In this document: positions 45,261 through 56,264 of the stretch, piece after piece
Numbering within the stretch: position 1 is the stretch's first letter
Layout of the letters: every line of letters begins with the position of its first letter
Assembly: GCA_016648135.1 (NCBI GenBank)
Contig: JADDOH010002582.1
Location: 1-64,000 of the forward strand
From: Agrypnia vestita
Lineage: Eukaryota > Arthropoda > Insecta > Trichoptera > Phryganeidae
Direction: 5' to 3'
DNA length: 64,000 nucleotides
Notes under the pieces: generated by a model
Told to the model about the DNA's origin: nothing
The model's database searches: none
What the model saw: the letters and a program-made list of their open reading frames with translations, nothing else
Position numbers and translations under genes: made by a program

Positions 45261-48016
45261 AATAAATAATAAAACGAAAAGAAAATTCAAATGGAGATAA
45301 AGATATATTATTAGAGATTTTTGACATAGATATTTTTCTAGACATGTTTCATTTTCAGTCAATTAATCAAATTCATCAAATCAATTATTTAATTACATGA
45401 TAGTAAACTTAATTTACAAAGAAAGGTGTAATAAAAACTTGGTTTTTAGGGGTTAGTTTTTTTTTACTGTTCGGTATCTTCATTTTAATGACATGCGTAT
45501 GTTTATATAATTTTTGTAAAAAAATGTAATGTTGATAGTTCCCCACTCGTTCCGTAAAATAAAATAAAATAAAATAAACATAGATATGAAATATTTACTG
45601 CGTTCTGGGGCCAACATCTTTGGATACATTGATTTTGCGCTGATAGAAACTCGGTGTTATTTTCTTCGGCGTGGAAGTTACGGTTTGCCGAACTTTGTCA
45701 ATAGGCGGAGTGGAGCGGCCAAGTTGCCGGTCGCCGCGTCCGAAACTTGGGCTTGGCCAATGTTTTGAGTTATTGCTCATTTAGGTGTGACTACGAATGT
45801 TCGGTGTTGCTTGTTGAAAATTCCTAAGTACGGAGCTTTAATACTTACCTACTTGTAAATTTATTGCGAGCCGTGGGAGTGAATTTATAAACGAAAACTT
45901 ACAAGCGCTATCATGCTCGCCGGCGGCTTATAAGCGGACTATTTTGTAGTTTGGAGCCGTAAATAAAGGTCTTCGATGAAAATACTTCGCTTCTAATTAA
46001 ATTCAAGAACTATTAGGGTCAATATTACTTTAGCGACTTACACCGGGTACTTACGATAAGGGGAAACATAAAGGGACAGTTAATATTTGAAATCTTAATG
46101 TATTTTATGCTTTTTCTTGGAAGAAAACTTCTATGTTTTATTCGAATGTTTATGTCTTGACCTAGTTGAAATATAAAAAACTTTGTTTTTAAATGTTTAA
46201 GAAATATTGATCTTACAAAAGTTCCTTAAAAGAATTATCTGAAATGTGAGTACCACGGCTGGTTCCAATACGTTTGACTCGTTTAAAAAATACAGCAAGT
46301 TTATGAATTTTGAAACAATTAAGAAAATGGCAACTGCTCTTAAAAAGTATAATATCTTAGTAAATTCATTTTTACTTAAAGAGTCTCGGTTTGGAACGAA
46401 ACATTAAAAAAGAAAACAACATCTACCCATTCCAAAAAGTATGTTTTGTTCACTAAGCGATTTAATTACCGACACAAGAATAAATACCTACTATAACAAC
46501 ATTACAAATATATCTTAAATATACGCGAGGGAGAACATACTTCTGCTGTGGCACAATTCCCTTACCTAAAAAGGCGTTAATTTATCTCTGTACAATTTTA
46601 TACTTTGCGGTGTTACTACATTTTTCAACGGTAATCTAGGTTACCTTTAAGTAAAACTTAGACAAACTTTATATTTTTTTAATTATTAAACTTAAAAAAT
46701 CTAATATCCTGCTCTATTAGTATTGTAACGAGATGGTAAAAGAGATTATGTGCAGAATGCCTCAAAGTTGTTGTTGACGACAATAAGATCAAAGTTTCGA
46801 AGGCTCCTAAGACACACCACCACACTCTGATATTATCCATTACATTCGGAAACGTCTACAAACATTTGAAATCTTATCGTAAACACTAGAAAATAAAATA
46901 TTGTTCTCGAGAATTCTAAAAACACAGGTATAAATACACCGGGCTACGTAATCAGTTTGTTTTGGCATTTCTATCGGTGCGAAATAAGTAGCGGAACGAC
47001 GGCCGGGGTGGCCAGTCGTGAAATATTCGGAGAGACAGATATTAAAATAAACAATCGAGCGGAGTACCTAACTGGCGATTTAAATAAGTGCGACTTCTAG
47101 GCGCGAGAATTGGATGGAATGTTCTAGTAAGTGATAAATAAAGTGCTATCCAGCGATAATAAAGAATTTATAGACGGGTGATAATTTGCGAAGTATGTAA
47201 ATTCACGTGACTTTGTCTATTTCTATTTATTTCTTAAGTTAGTTAATATTACACCCCTGTATATTAATTAGTATTTTACCTTTACATTCTAAAATCTATT
47301 ACTAACATAGGTATTATCTATAATAACCTATATTAGTAATAGATTTATAATAAATATAAAATAATTAATTATTCATTAATAAATCGCTAATTAATATTAA
47401 TTTGTCTCCTAAATCGACGATCCGTTGCAGTATGGTGTAAATAAAGGAAAAATTTCTAATAAGAGTTTATATAAATACATTACATAGGTACGTGATACCC
47501 GACCCCAATAGGATAAGGGGAAGAAGACGATGATGAATAATAACATACATAGTAGAATAATAACATACATAATATAGAATAATAAAAAAATAATATATCG
47601 GTACCTAACCTACTACCTAAGAAATTAATTGCTCGTGCAGCGTCCAATATCTTCATAATTTGTCAGAAGACTCTAAGATGCCGCCATTAACCGTGTAAGT
47701 GAATTTCCTCTCAGTTTCGAGTGCAGTAGATAAGGCAGTTTATACAGGCAGTAGTGTTTGTGGACAGGAAATGTCCACGGGTATGATAGGGGCGGGGAAA
47801 GGGGCTGAAGGGTTGAAACGAAATTAATTTCGATTCCTGATTACATTTCGGGGGCAAGTAACCACCTACACACGGCGGGCAGCACTCCGCCGCCACCCAA
47901 AACTGCACTCGAAAATATCTCATCGAATTTCAAATAAAGATATTGATTTGAGCATGCATTATGTATCAAATGTTGGCAAATTTAAATTTTTTAAACTATA
48001 CATTTTTCATAAATTA
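45261..48016. other. Spacer with three GC-rich islands
   Basis: Islands at 45.59-45.98, 46.94-47.12 and 47.68-47.93 kb have short frames on both strands without known domains. An (AAAAT)n run lies at 45556-45580. CCCGACCCCAATAGGATAAG followed by GATGATGAATAATAA at about 47498-47545 resembles the 3' tail of lepidopteran LINE/SINE elements. No exon is supported. Confidence 0.35.
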
Positions 48017-48019
48017 TTA

Positions 48020-48097
48020 GGACCCGTTGTTTAATCAGTAGTAAAAGTAAAAATAAAGATGTTATTTTTAATTGTTTATTATTTATTATTAAGGCCC
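48020..48097. mobile_element. Short Harbinger-type MITE, TTA duplication
   Basis: 78 bp, ends GGACCCGTTG and AAGGCCC, flanked by TTA at 48017-48019 and 48098-48100. Internally deleted relative of the 145-bp family, since it lacks the right-arm CAACCGG. Confidence 0.45.
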
Positions 48098-48374
48098 TTA
48101 TACAATAAGCGCGGGTAATAAAATAAAGTAAAGTAGCGCAATACGCGATTACTAGAAAAATATAGGACAAGCATATATTAAAAAGAATATAAAGCAATGA
48201 CAATTTAAACAAAAAGTAAGTAAGTTATAAAAATATTTAAACAATGCATGTAAAAGACACAGACGTGTCGGAAAATAGTAGCGAATTGTATCAAATGCAG
48301 GTACATGAAATGAAAGAACACTTCAAATGAAATATTAATAAATTGTTATATAGTGAATGCCCATGAAATAAAAT

Positions 48375-48812
48375 GTGTCAACAGTGATGACGTATGGAGT
48401 GGAGACAATGCCCTTATGAAGAAAAGTGGAGAAAAGCTCAAATGCACGCAACGATCCATGGAGAGATCCATGCTTGGCATAAGCCTAAAAGATTAGAAAT
48501 GATGAAATTAGTCGCAGAACCAGAGTAGTGGATATCATGTATCGTGTAGCGAAGCTAAAATGGCAATGGGCAGGGCATATTACAAGGCAGGATGCTACAA
48601 GGTGGACTCCCAGAGTTCTGAAGTGGGGACCTTGGAAGAATAAAAGAGGCGTCGGAAGACTTCAAAAGAAATGGGACGATGATATAGCCGTTGTGGGGGG
48701 AATAAATCACTACAACTAGCAAATAACTAGGAAGGATGGAAGAGCATGGAAGAGGCCTATATCTAGCAGTGGAGTGATGAAGGCTAAAGAAGGAGAAGAA
48801 GAAGAAGAAATA
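48375..48812 (+). pseudogene. Non-LTR retrotransposon 3' end fragment with GAA tail
   Basis: Traces in shifting frames: MTYGVETMP, KLKCTQRSMERSMLGISLK and, at 48528-48719, MDIMYRVAKLKWQWAGHITR then RWTPRVLKWGPWKNKRGVGR. WQWAGHI-R--D-RW and the RW-DDI motif (KKWDDDI) are typical of RTE-like elements. After a frame change EEAYI, TAG (in place of a Gln codon), QWSDEG, TAA gives the natural C-terminus, followed by a (GAA)n tail at 48788-48809. Strongly decayed and 5' truncated. Confidence 0.8.
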
Positions 48813-48897
48813 CAAACAAAAAAATAAATAATATAAAGTAGAAAGCAAGGACATAGCAATAGCACAAGCTCAAAAAGATATATTATATAGATATGTG

Positions 48898-49333
48898 TCA
48901 CAGAGACGAAGCTATTTTATATAGGAAAGCAGGTATCAAACTTTTTGGGTGTTTTTAGGGCTTTCGGCCTCTCATTGACTGGTGAAGTGATCACTTTATA
49001 CAACGTAACGTACACCGATTCACCCGTGATCGACTACCACATTGGTTAAATTTGTAAAGTTATATATATACGTATATGGTGTTTATATAGCTCGCTTCAA
49101 TACAAAATACTCTATCGCCATCTATATACAATTGAAATTTGTCTTTTCCATGAAATCAATATATAGATGTCGCTGCTGGTGATGAGTCTTCTATATTTTG
49201 ACTAGAGTAGCTATATGGAGGTTGCACTGTGTAAAGTGATCACTAAAGGCAGCTAATAACAAGCCGTAAGCCCTGTAAACACCCAAAAACTTCCATATCT
49301 ACTTTCCTGTTTAATATAGATTCGTCTCTGTGA
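48898..49333. mobile_element. MITE, ~436 bp, with ~65-bp terminal inverted repeats
   Basis: The left arm TCACAGAGACGAAGCTATTT ... AACTTTTTGGGTGTTTTTAG ... GGGCTTTCGGC pairs with the right arm GCCGTAAGCCCTGTAAACAC ... AACTTCC ... AATATAGATTCGTCTCTGTG. Inside, GTGATCACTTTA is inverted as TAAAGTGATCAC. The right flank sequence (GAGACATCTATAATGTATCT) also occurs at about 53862. No coding content. Superfamily not assigned. Confidence 0.75.
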
Positions 49334-49339
49334 GACATC

Positions 49340-49834
49340 TATAATGTATCTTGATTGATGACAATCCCTTCTGAGGACAAAAATTCAGTAATTGTTTTCT
49401 TGAAAAAATTTGAGTACAAATGAAGATTTTTTGTCAAAATGGTTTGCGATATTACGTAATTAAATCAAACAATGAAATCACGAATCCTTTAAACTTTATA
49501 AAAACATTTATTACTTATGATATTGTAATAGATCTGAGGAACGTATGTCGCGACGCCAGAAAGAGACTGCATGACAGAGAGAGAGAATGTATAAAAAGGC
49601 GCGTGAATGTCGAGTCGCTCTATTTTACTACCATTGTTATCCAGACCGCATCTTAGTGTATAAATGATTGTCTAAACCCTTATTGTTACCAAATAAATAC
49701 TTACGAGAACGAAGTCTTTACTGGAAGCAACCTCATCCCGAAACAAGAGTATTACAGATATTAAACTTTGAAAAAACTTGACGAAATCAAAAACAGTCCC
49801 TGTCAGACTATCATTTATTTAGAAATATCATTAA
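49340..49834. other. Gene-less stretch
   Basis: AT-rich with a 78-codon + frame (49420) of no known domain. No gene supported. Confidence 0.4.
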
Positions 49835-49980
49835 ATTAATAAATAAAATAGAAATGTTAATATTATTACTAATTTCGAACTAAGCTGATTATTGCTATTA
49901 AAAAACTAACTTGCTGGCTGGAGTGAGGATCGAACCCCTGACCACTGGATGAATCTGCTTCTTATCCATTGGATTAATCT
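49835..49980 (-). mobile_element. tRNA-derived SINE, degenerate
   Basis: The - strand holds a B-box-like GGTTCGATCC (49928 region) and CAGCAAGTTAGTTTTTTAAT. Same family as 40158. The head continues with TCCATTGGATTAATC duplicates. Confidence 0.6.
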
Positions 49981-49984
49981 GCTT

Positions 49985-51620
49985 CAAATACAAATTATAC
50001 TTAGGTTGTACTATTTATCACCTTTATTGCATTATAGACAGAACAATACTCTGTATGTGTAATATGACTTACGAAAATATTTTTTTGAAATTATTTATTT
50101 CGCGTCTTTATTTAAAAAAAATCTAAAATTAAAGATTTTTATTTTGTTCATTTAAAATTTCACGCCAAAAGTAATAAATGAAATTCAATAGATTAAAGAT
50201 AATTTTCCTTATAACATAATATCCTAATTATTGTTCATTTTACTTTTAAATGTTTTGATTTTATCTTTTATATTTATTTTTTGGTTTATTTTATCTTCTT
50301 ATCTTATTCATCTGTTTTATTGGTTTAATTATCTTTATTTTAAAGGTCTTTAATTGTTACTAATTGCTTGTGTACTAATCATCGTTTATATATTTTTTGA
50401 TTTCTATTGTACATGTATTTTATCTTGTTCATTTTATATTGTTTTATATTGCTACATTTATATTGTTACATTTTATATCGTTCATTTATCTTAAATATGT
50501 TATATTTATATTATGTGTTTTATGTTAAGTATATAAAAATCCTTTTAATTGTCTCGTACTGTAGAAGCCCCCTAGGGCGTTTATTATAAATAAATAAATT
50601 TTCTTTATTTTTTCTTGTAATTAAATTACTTAATTTCTTAAGCAGATTTATTTGGCGTTTTGAATTATTCTATTGTTTTGTTAGGTACAATCGATTCAAG
50701 GAACAAATTACGGATCCAAATTAGTGCATGCCGTCTATTACTATCACGGGATCTGATATCCCACTGAAATATATACAGGCACGTCTCAGCTGAGGGGTGG
50801 GAGGCTGTATCTAAAGTTATCTCTGGATGACTCCTTAACGACAACTTCTAAGACCTTATCATATTTGCGAAGTGTTCCCAACCACCTCGGGTCTCCTCCT
50901 TCCCCCTTGTTCGGAACAAAGGGATGACGTCAGGGGGATGGGATGAAACAAAATTCAACTGATTCAAGAATATTAATAAAGTTCATAATACGTAATCACG
51001 ACCAGAGAGAGGACAGTAAATACAAACAAGCATCATCTTTAAAAACTTGCAGCAAATTTTCTAATTCATTTCGCAATGTTTTTTTAATATCTTTTTATTA
51101 TTAATAATTATTATTAATGATTCGGATCGCACGACCATCATCGGGTATGTTACGTATGGTACTTTCTGGTGTAGATGATGCAACTTTTTTATTCCTTAGT
51201 CTACTCTTCATGCTGCTAGACCTCCATTTCTACTGTTACAAATGCATCAGCGCGAATCGATTCGAGAGTGTACTGATAACATTATAGTAATAAATACCAT
51301 TAGTGTTTTATATTAATACATGAATTGGAAGAGTGAAAAAGTCTAATAAAAAACCCCTTAATGTATATCTGAAATTTAAGATGTGAAATTATCTTGTTGC
51401 TTAGCCTATAGTGCCACCTTATTTTACAGTAAATATAATTAGCTATAATAAATAATTTATACATTTATGATAATAATTATTTATTGACAATTCATTTCCA
51501 TGGGAAAAAGACGTGTTATTGGATTGTAGTAAGTAGGTACTTGCTTGTTGAAGTCTTATAATAAAGTTCGGGAAAATCTGCGGGCATCTGAAAAAATGTT
51601 TTATTATAATATAATTATGT
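49985..51620. other. Gene-less stretch
   Basis: T-rich from 50220 to 50540, then a moderately GC patch at 50780-50940 (TTCCCAACCACCTCGGGTCT, CCTCCTTCCCCCTTGTTCGG) with no frame of note. No gene supported. Confidence 0.4.
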
Positions 51621-51821
51621 ATTCCTAGCTGTAATCCGTCAAAAATAACGGTACTTTTACAAGTCGGTTCCTAAGGAATTTTATTTTATTTAATTTAAAA
51701 AATATTGCTCGAAAAATAAAATTGTTCTAAAAAAATCTTTTTTCAAAAAAAAGTTACGGAAGTTACACGTAGTTACACGGACGGACAGAAATTCGAAATT
51801 ATTATAATTGGGATAATTCTT

Positions 51822-51962
51822 TTATTTTAATAGATACAAAAATATTCTTACTAATTTTAAAAGTAAGCTCAATGCTTGTGCTTGAACTGACTTGGTGTCC
51901 TGGAATGACCATTGGATCACCAGGCGAGAGCCATAACCACTAAACCAACCAGCTACTCATAT
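51822..51962 (-). mobile_element. tRNA-derived SINE, degenerate
   Basis: The + strand shows the 5'-end complement CCAACCAGCTACTCAT and ATTGGATCACCAGGCGAGAG. The B-box has been lost by a small deletion (CTGGAATGACCATTGG). Same family as 30029. Confidence 0.6.
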
Positions 51963-52263
51963 TATTATTGTAATATTTAAAATTATTTTATTATTGTAAT
52001 TCATGAATCCTGGTGTGGAAAGTCTTAATTTAATCATTTAATCTGACACGAATGAAGTGACTTTTAGATTAGTTATATAAAATAAAAAGTCTCCGAAGTC
52101 CAGAACATTGATAACTTTTTGGCTTAATGCATAGAGTCGATATAATAATATGTACCTACATATAAAAATTAAAAGCCCATGTTGTGCAGTTATTGCGTAC
52201 ATAACAATAACGATTGGCCGTTCCGATTTGATTGCATTGATAACGGAAGATCAGTTTTCAGTC

Positions 52264-52990
52264 TTAAAGAATAACTAGCTTTAACCCGTCAAAAATGACG
52301 TACTTTCATTATATATTTCGGCCGCCAGTTAAGGACAGAGACAGCGCTATCTAGAATAGCGTAGCGTTTTGAAAACGTTAGTGATGAACATTATTAAATA
52401 GAAAATTCCGTTTTTTTGCTTCTTACACCTCATTACTATATTATGTATCTGTACCTCATTATTATTTGAATCAACTGGAAGCGTTAGTGAAAGACTATAG
52501 TGATTGCGTAAAGAATTTTTTTGTACCTCGTTTTATACATCTCATCATTATTTGTGCCATCTGGTAGCGTTAGTGGCGGACATTGTTACACAGATAATTA
52601 TAAACGTATTTTGATTAATGATTAATATCAATGACATACGCGATATAGTAATGAATGCTGGTTTTAATATTTAGTTATTAGTTTTAATTTTATAAATTCT
52701 TATTTATAGCCAGCACTGTTATCAAATGGAAAGGTAATAGAAGAAACCTGCTGATAACTAACTCATACTTAGCAGGATCTTTGTAAATTGTAAAATATGT
52801 AATAAATTTTACTAAAAAACAATCATTTATATGAAAAATTAAAAAATCTAGATATAAAAAAATTTAATTCAGACAATTTTATAATAAAAGCATTAAGTTA
52901 TTGTTTTCACTTTATTTAATAACAATTTTGAAATCATACTGATTTTGAAAACGGAATGAGATCAACTAACGATAGGAAGTTACGGATGGA
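52264..52990. repeat. Third copy of the 24-kb element's internal block
   Basis: CCCGTCAAAAATGACGTACT, TATATTTCGGCCGCCAGTTA and CAGCGCTATCTAGAATAGCG match 23.93-24.0 and 24.55-24.64 kb. Continues through TTTTGAAATCATACTGATTT and AACGGAATGAGATCA. No terminal inverted repeats are evident at this locus. Confidence 0.6.
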
Positions 52991-52999
52991 CATTCGAAA

Positions 53000-54735
53000 T
53001 TATTATTATGGGGGTTTATGAAAATACAATCATGTCACTTATTTGTGAAATGTAAGGCCGCAATTGTTATATTTTCCCTTTAGACTTCTATTGTTACAGA
53101 TATTAACTGTAAAATATATAATAATAATCACATAAAATGTTCACCACGACAAATATTTTTAACCATTTTTAAACATGCGGCTAATTGTTTGGTGGTAAAA
53201 GGGAAGCCACGTTCCCACTTTCGTGGTGTCATGAAAATTAAGATAAGGAATTCGGTGATAGGACAAGAAAAATAGAAGGACTCTTTATTTTGATCTGTCA
53301 GCGGCTTTATGCATGCAATAGTAAATCAGTAATATTGGCATTACCCACCCATAGAATAAGTTTTCTCACGTCTCTCGAACAATTTGATATTGAATTCTTG
53401 AGAAATGTGGGCGCTCCGGGAGAGATTGATTCCCCCCCCCCCGGCGGCCGTGCACCCCGCTACCTGGGGCGGTTTATTGTTGTGGCCGCGGGAGATAGCT
53501 GTTTCGGTGGTGGGGGATTTGTATTATAAGCGAGGAAGTACTCGGTATTAGACAAACATCGCCCACAGCCAGCGAAAGACTCTTAAACTATTGTTATATG
53601 ATTTATTTATCTATACAAAACTCGGAAACTAATCAATAGAAATAATAATTATATTAATTTCATACCACTACATTCTCGTGTGCACGTGCATTCATTCAGT
53701 ACATGAAGTCCAGTAGCTTCGTATGGTCGTATAATGATTCACAATATTATTAGATTCAACATATTATGGCAAAAAGATTGTGAATCAGTCAGAATATGTA
53801 AATAACATTATTTTATTAGATTTTCGGGCTATTTAAGAATGTTTTGAGATGATATCATGTGTGAGACGTCTATAATATATCTTGATTAAAGATCTTAATT
53901 CACTTATTTGCTATTTAAACTATATTTTTCATTATTTTATATCATCTTGACACAGCATCACCCTAGTGAGATGAGTGGCTCTTTTCTGAAAGGTTTGTTT
54001 GTTTTGTTTGTTAATTATGAAAAACATGTCATCTCGGATGACACACAGCTTAGATTCGTGCTGTGCAAATGGGTGTTTCCTGCGAAGCATAGGATCTTCC
54101 CACCAACTAACCAACATGTATTAATTATGTTAAATATAAATAAAAAATTCAAATGACTAAATTCAAAAAGGGGAGCGTGAAGCCAAAACATATATGTTCT
54201 TTTCATTAATGTTTGTATACACTTACCGACAAGAGTTGCGTTGAAAAGTTAAAAAAATATTTTTTGAATGCAACATTTGAGAACTTGTTCGCAGAGTGCA
54301 AGCTATACCTCTAGTCTTGTACCTTCCTTGAGAGATATCTCCGAGGAACTTGACTTGCCAGGTTTTTGAGTTCAGCAGATAGTTATAACAACAAGCAAAC
54401 AGTACCCCTGTCATAATAACTTTGAGGTATGGATATCTGAGAATAGGGGTGGAGGCAGTCCTTCAATTGTTGCTGGGGGGAGCCAAGACAAAAGGGGGCG
54501 GGAGGCGGCTCAGGGGTGGATTAACCCGTTTCACTTTAGGAATATCTCTTCGTAAAGAATGGTTGATATAAACAGGTAAATTTATTGTATAAAGCTACGC
54601 GGCTATAAAATATTGTAATCGATTAAATATCACAATATTGTTTTCTAGATTTGAGACCATTCAAGTATTACGGGGGTTATTAGGAGAGGGGGGGGTCGTA
54701 GCTTTGCTTATGTTTGGTGACATGGGGGATAGGGA
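53000..54735. other. Gene-less stretch with a GC-rich patch
   Basis: The patch at 53390-53545 includes a run of ten C (53436-53445 region) and frames without recognisable domains. 53862-53890 repeats the right flank of the MITE at 48898. 54440-54560 is G-rich. No gene supported. Confidence 0.4.
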
Positions 54736-54740
54736 TTACT

Positions 54741-55067
54741 ATACAACACTTGAAGCGACATGATCTCGATGCATTGTTTATAGCTACAAATGCTCCCGGC
54801 TGAAGAATGGCTCCTCTTAGTCGGGAACTGGCTGATTTGATATTGTCTCATGACCATTTTGGGTCTTATTTGTACGACCGTGGCGTTACAATTAATGAAA
54901 ATTTAGAAAGATCAAATTTTGAGTTTGTCGGAAATGTGATAACAGAGGTATGGAGCTCAATGGAAATTGACGATTATCATGTTGATGCAAAATATGTTGG
55001 GTCCGGTGAACCAGATCTTCCTGATTTACCAGACATTTATTTAATGGTATTCAGAACATGTGCGTGA
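54741..55067 (+). pseudogene. Decayed DDE-transposase-like C-terminal ORF
   Basis: A frame reads HLKRHDLDALFIATNAPG, then a TGA at 54801-54803, then MAPLSRELADLILSHDHFGS, YLYDRGVTINENLERSNFEF and VGNVITEVWSSMEIDDYHVD, ending FRTCA and TGA. My recollection is that R-RMAPLS-xL-xLIL-HD-FG-xL is found in a family of uncharacterised transposon-derived proteins of insects and cnidarians, where an NxxERRM-like segment precedes it. If so, a few codons around the TGA were lost. Assignment by memory only. What is seen is a 109-codon coding-like block with one internal stop. Confidence 0.4.
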
Positions 55068-55069
55068 AA

Positions 55070-56215
55070 GCCAATATTTACTTCAAATTGTAAAATTTTT
55101 AAGATTTATCCCACCACTGCTGACAAGGGGGAGGGGGAATTGAAAATGAATGAAATTCTGCTTACGTAATATTTGAATGGCCCCTTTACAAAAATGTGAA
55201 GTATTTTGTAAATATTTTTATTTAAATATAACATACATTTTACATTACAATTTATTTTATTCTACTTTATTTAAACTTTAATTAACGCATACATTTTATT
55301 AGCTTTACCTCTCCCAAAATAGACTAACTCTTGTGCTTAGAGAGGGACTTACACTTATATGTGATTACCTACTAACTTATTTTGTATACCAACCATGTAG
55401 GCATTTAAAAATATATGAATTTTTTATTGTATTTTTTCTAGTGTTTTTTTAACTCTTTTTTTATTTATTCGATCCCAGTTATCTTTTTAATTTCTGTGGG
55501 AAGGCTATTAAAATGATTTATTCCTAAATATAATATATATAATTTTCCTGATATTGTTTGTGTTATATACCTATTATATATAAATCTATTAAAATAATTT
55601 AATGTATATTGTGATAATTAATGATAAAATTACCACTCCGAAATTAATTTTTGTATCTGAAAAACAATCTTTATTTATTTATGGGTGTAACAGTATAATT
55701 TTTAAAAATCAGTTAACATATGAGTATGAAATAGGATAAGGATAATCTTACAAGTTTCAATAACAAAAAGAAAGAATCGTAAAATAAAACGTTGGAGGGG
55801 AATCACGAGTGAAAAGGAAAGGTCGTGTCTAAACGGTAAAATCAGAGTGAAAAAATGGATAAACTGCATAAAGATAAATTAAATGTAAATAATATATGCA
55901 CTGTTACGAGATTCTAAAATGATAAGAATGCACCGATAAAGTTACCCGAAGTCTTCCGAACAGTCTAGAAGATTTTAGAAAGAACTAGAATAAGCGAAAT
56001 TGCTTCAGAAGCTTTGAAAAAATTGAATCTTCATAAATACACAGCCTCGCTCCGAATAAAGAATACGCACCTGTTTGTGAAATATTCTGCTACAGTTGAG
56101 TTTGTGTCCGGTAACTTTGTAATGTAAATAAAAGTTAAATAGATTTACAGTACTTTATTTATGTTATTAGTTTTTTGAATTAAAGAGATCCAAGTCGCCA
56201 AATTTAGTGTTAAGC
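55070..56215. other. Gene-less AT-rich stretch
   Basis: No exon or repeat family recognised. Confidence 0.4.
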
Positions 56216-56218
56216 AAA

Positions 56219-56260
56219 TTTGACGAGAGTCATAACCACTACACCAACAAGCTACTCAAA
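56219..56260 (-). mobile_element. tRNA-derived SINE 5' fragment
   Basis: GAGAGTCATAACCACTACAC then CAACAAGCTACTCAAA is the complement of the SINE head (TGAGTAGCTTGTTGG). Only about 40 bp survive. Confidence 0.5.
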
Positions 56261-56264
56261 ATAT

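Noticed and set aside
53290..53529. 79-codon + frame ending in Gly-rich sequence
   Set aside because: Driven by a C-run and GC patch; no domain and no conservation evidence.
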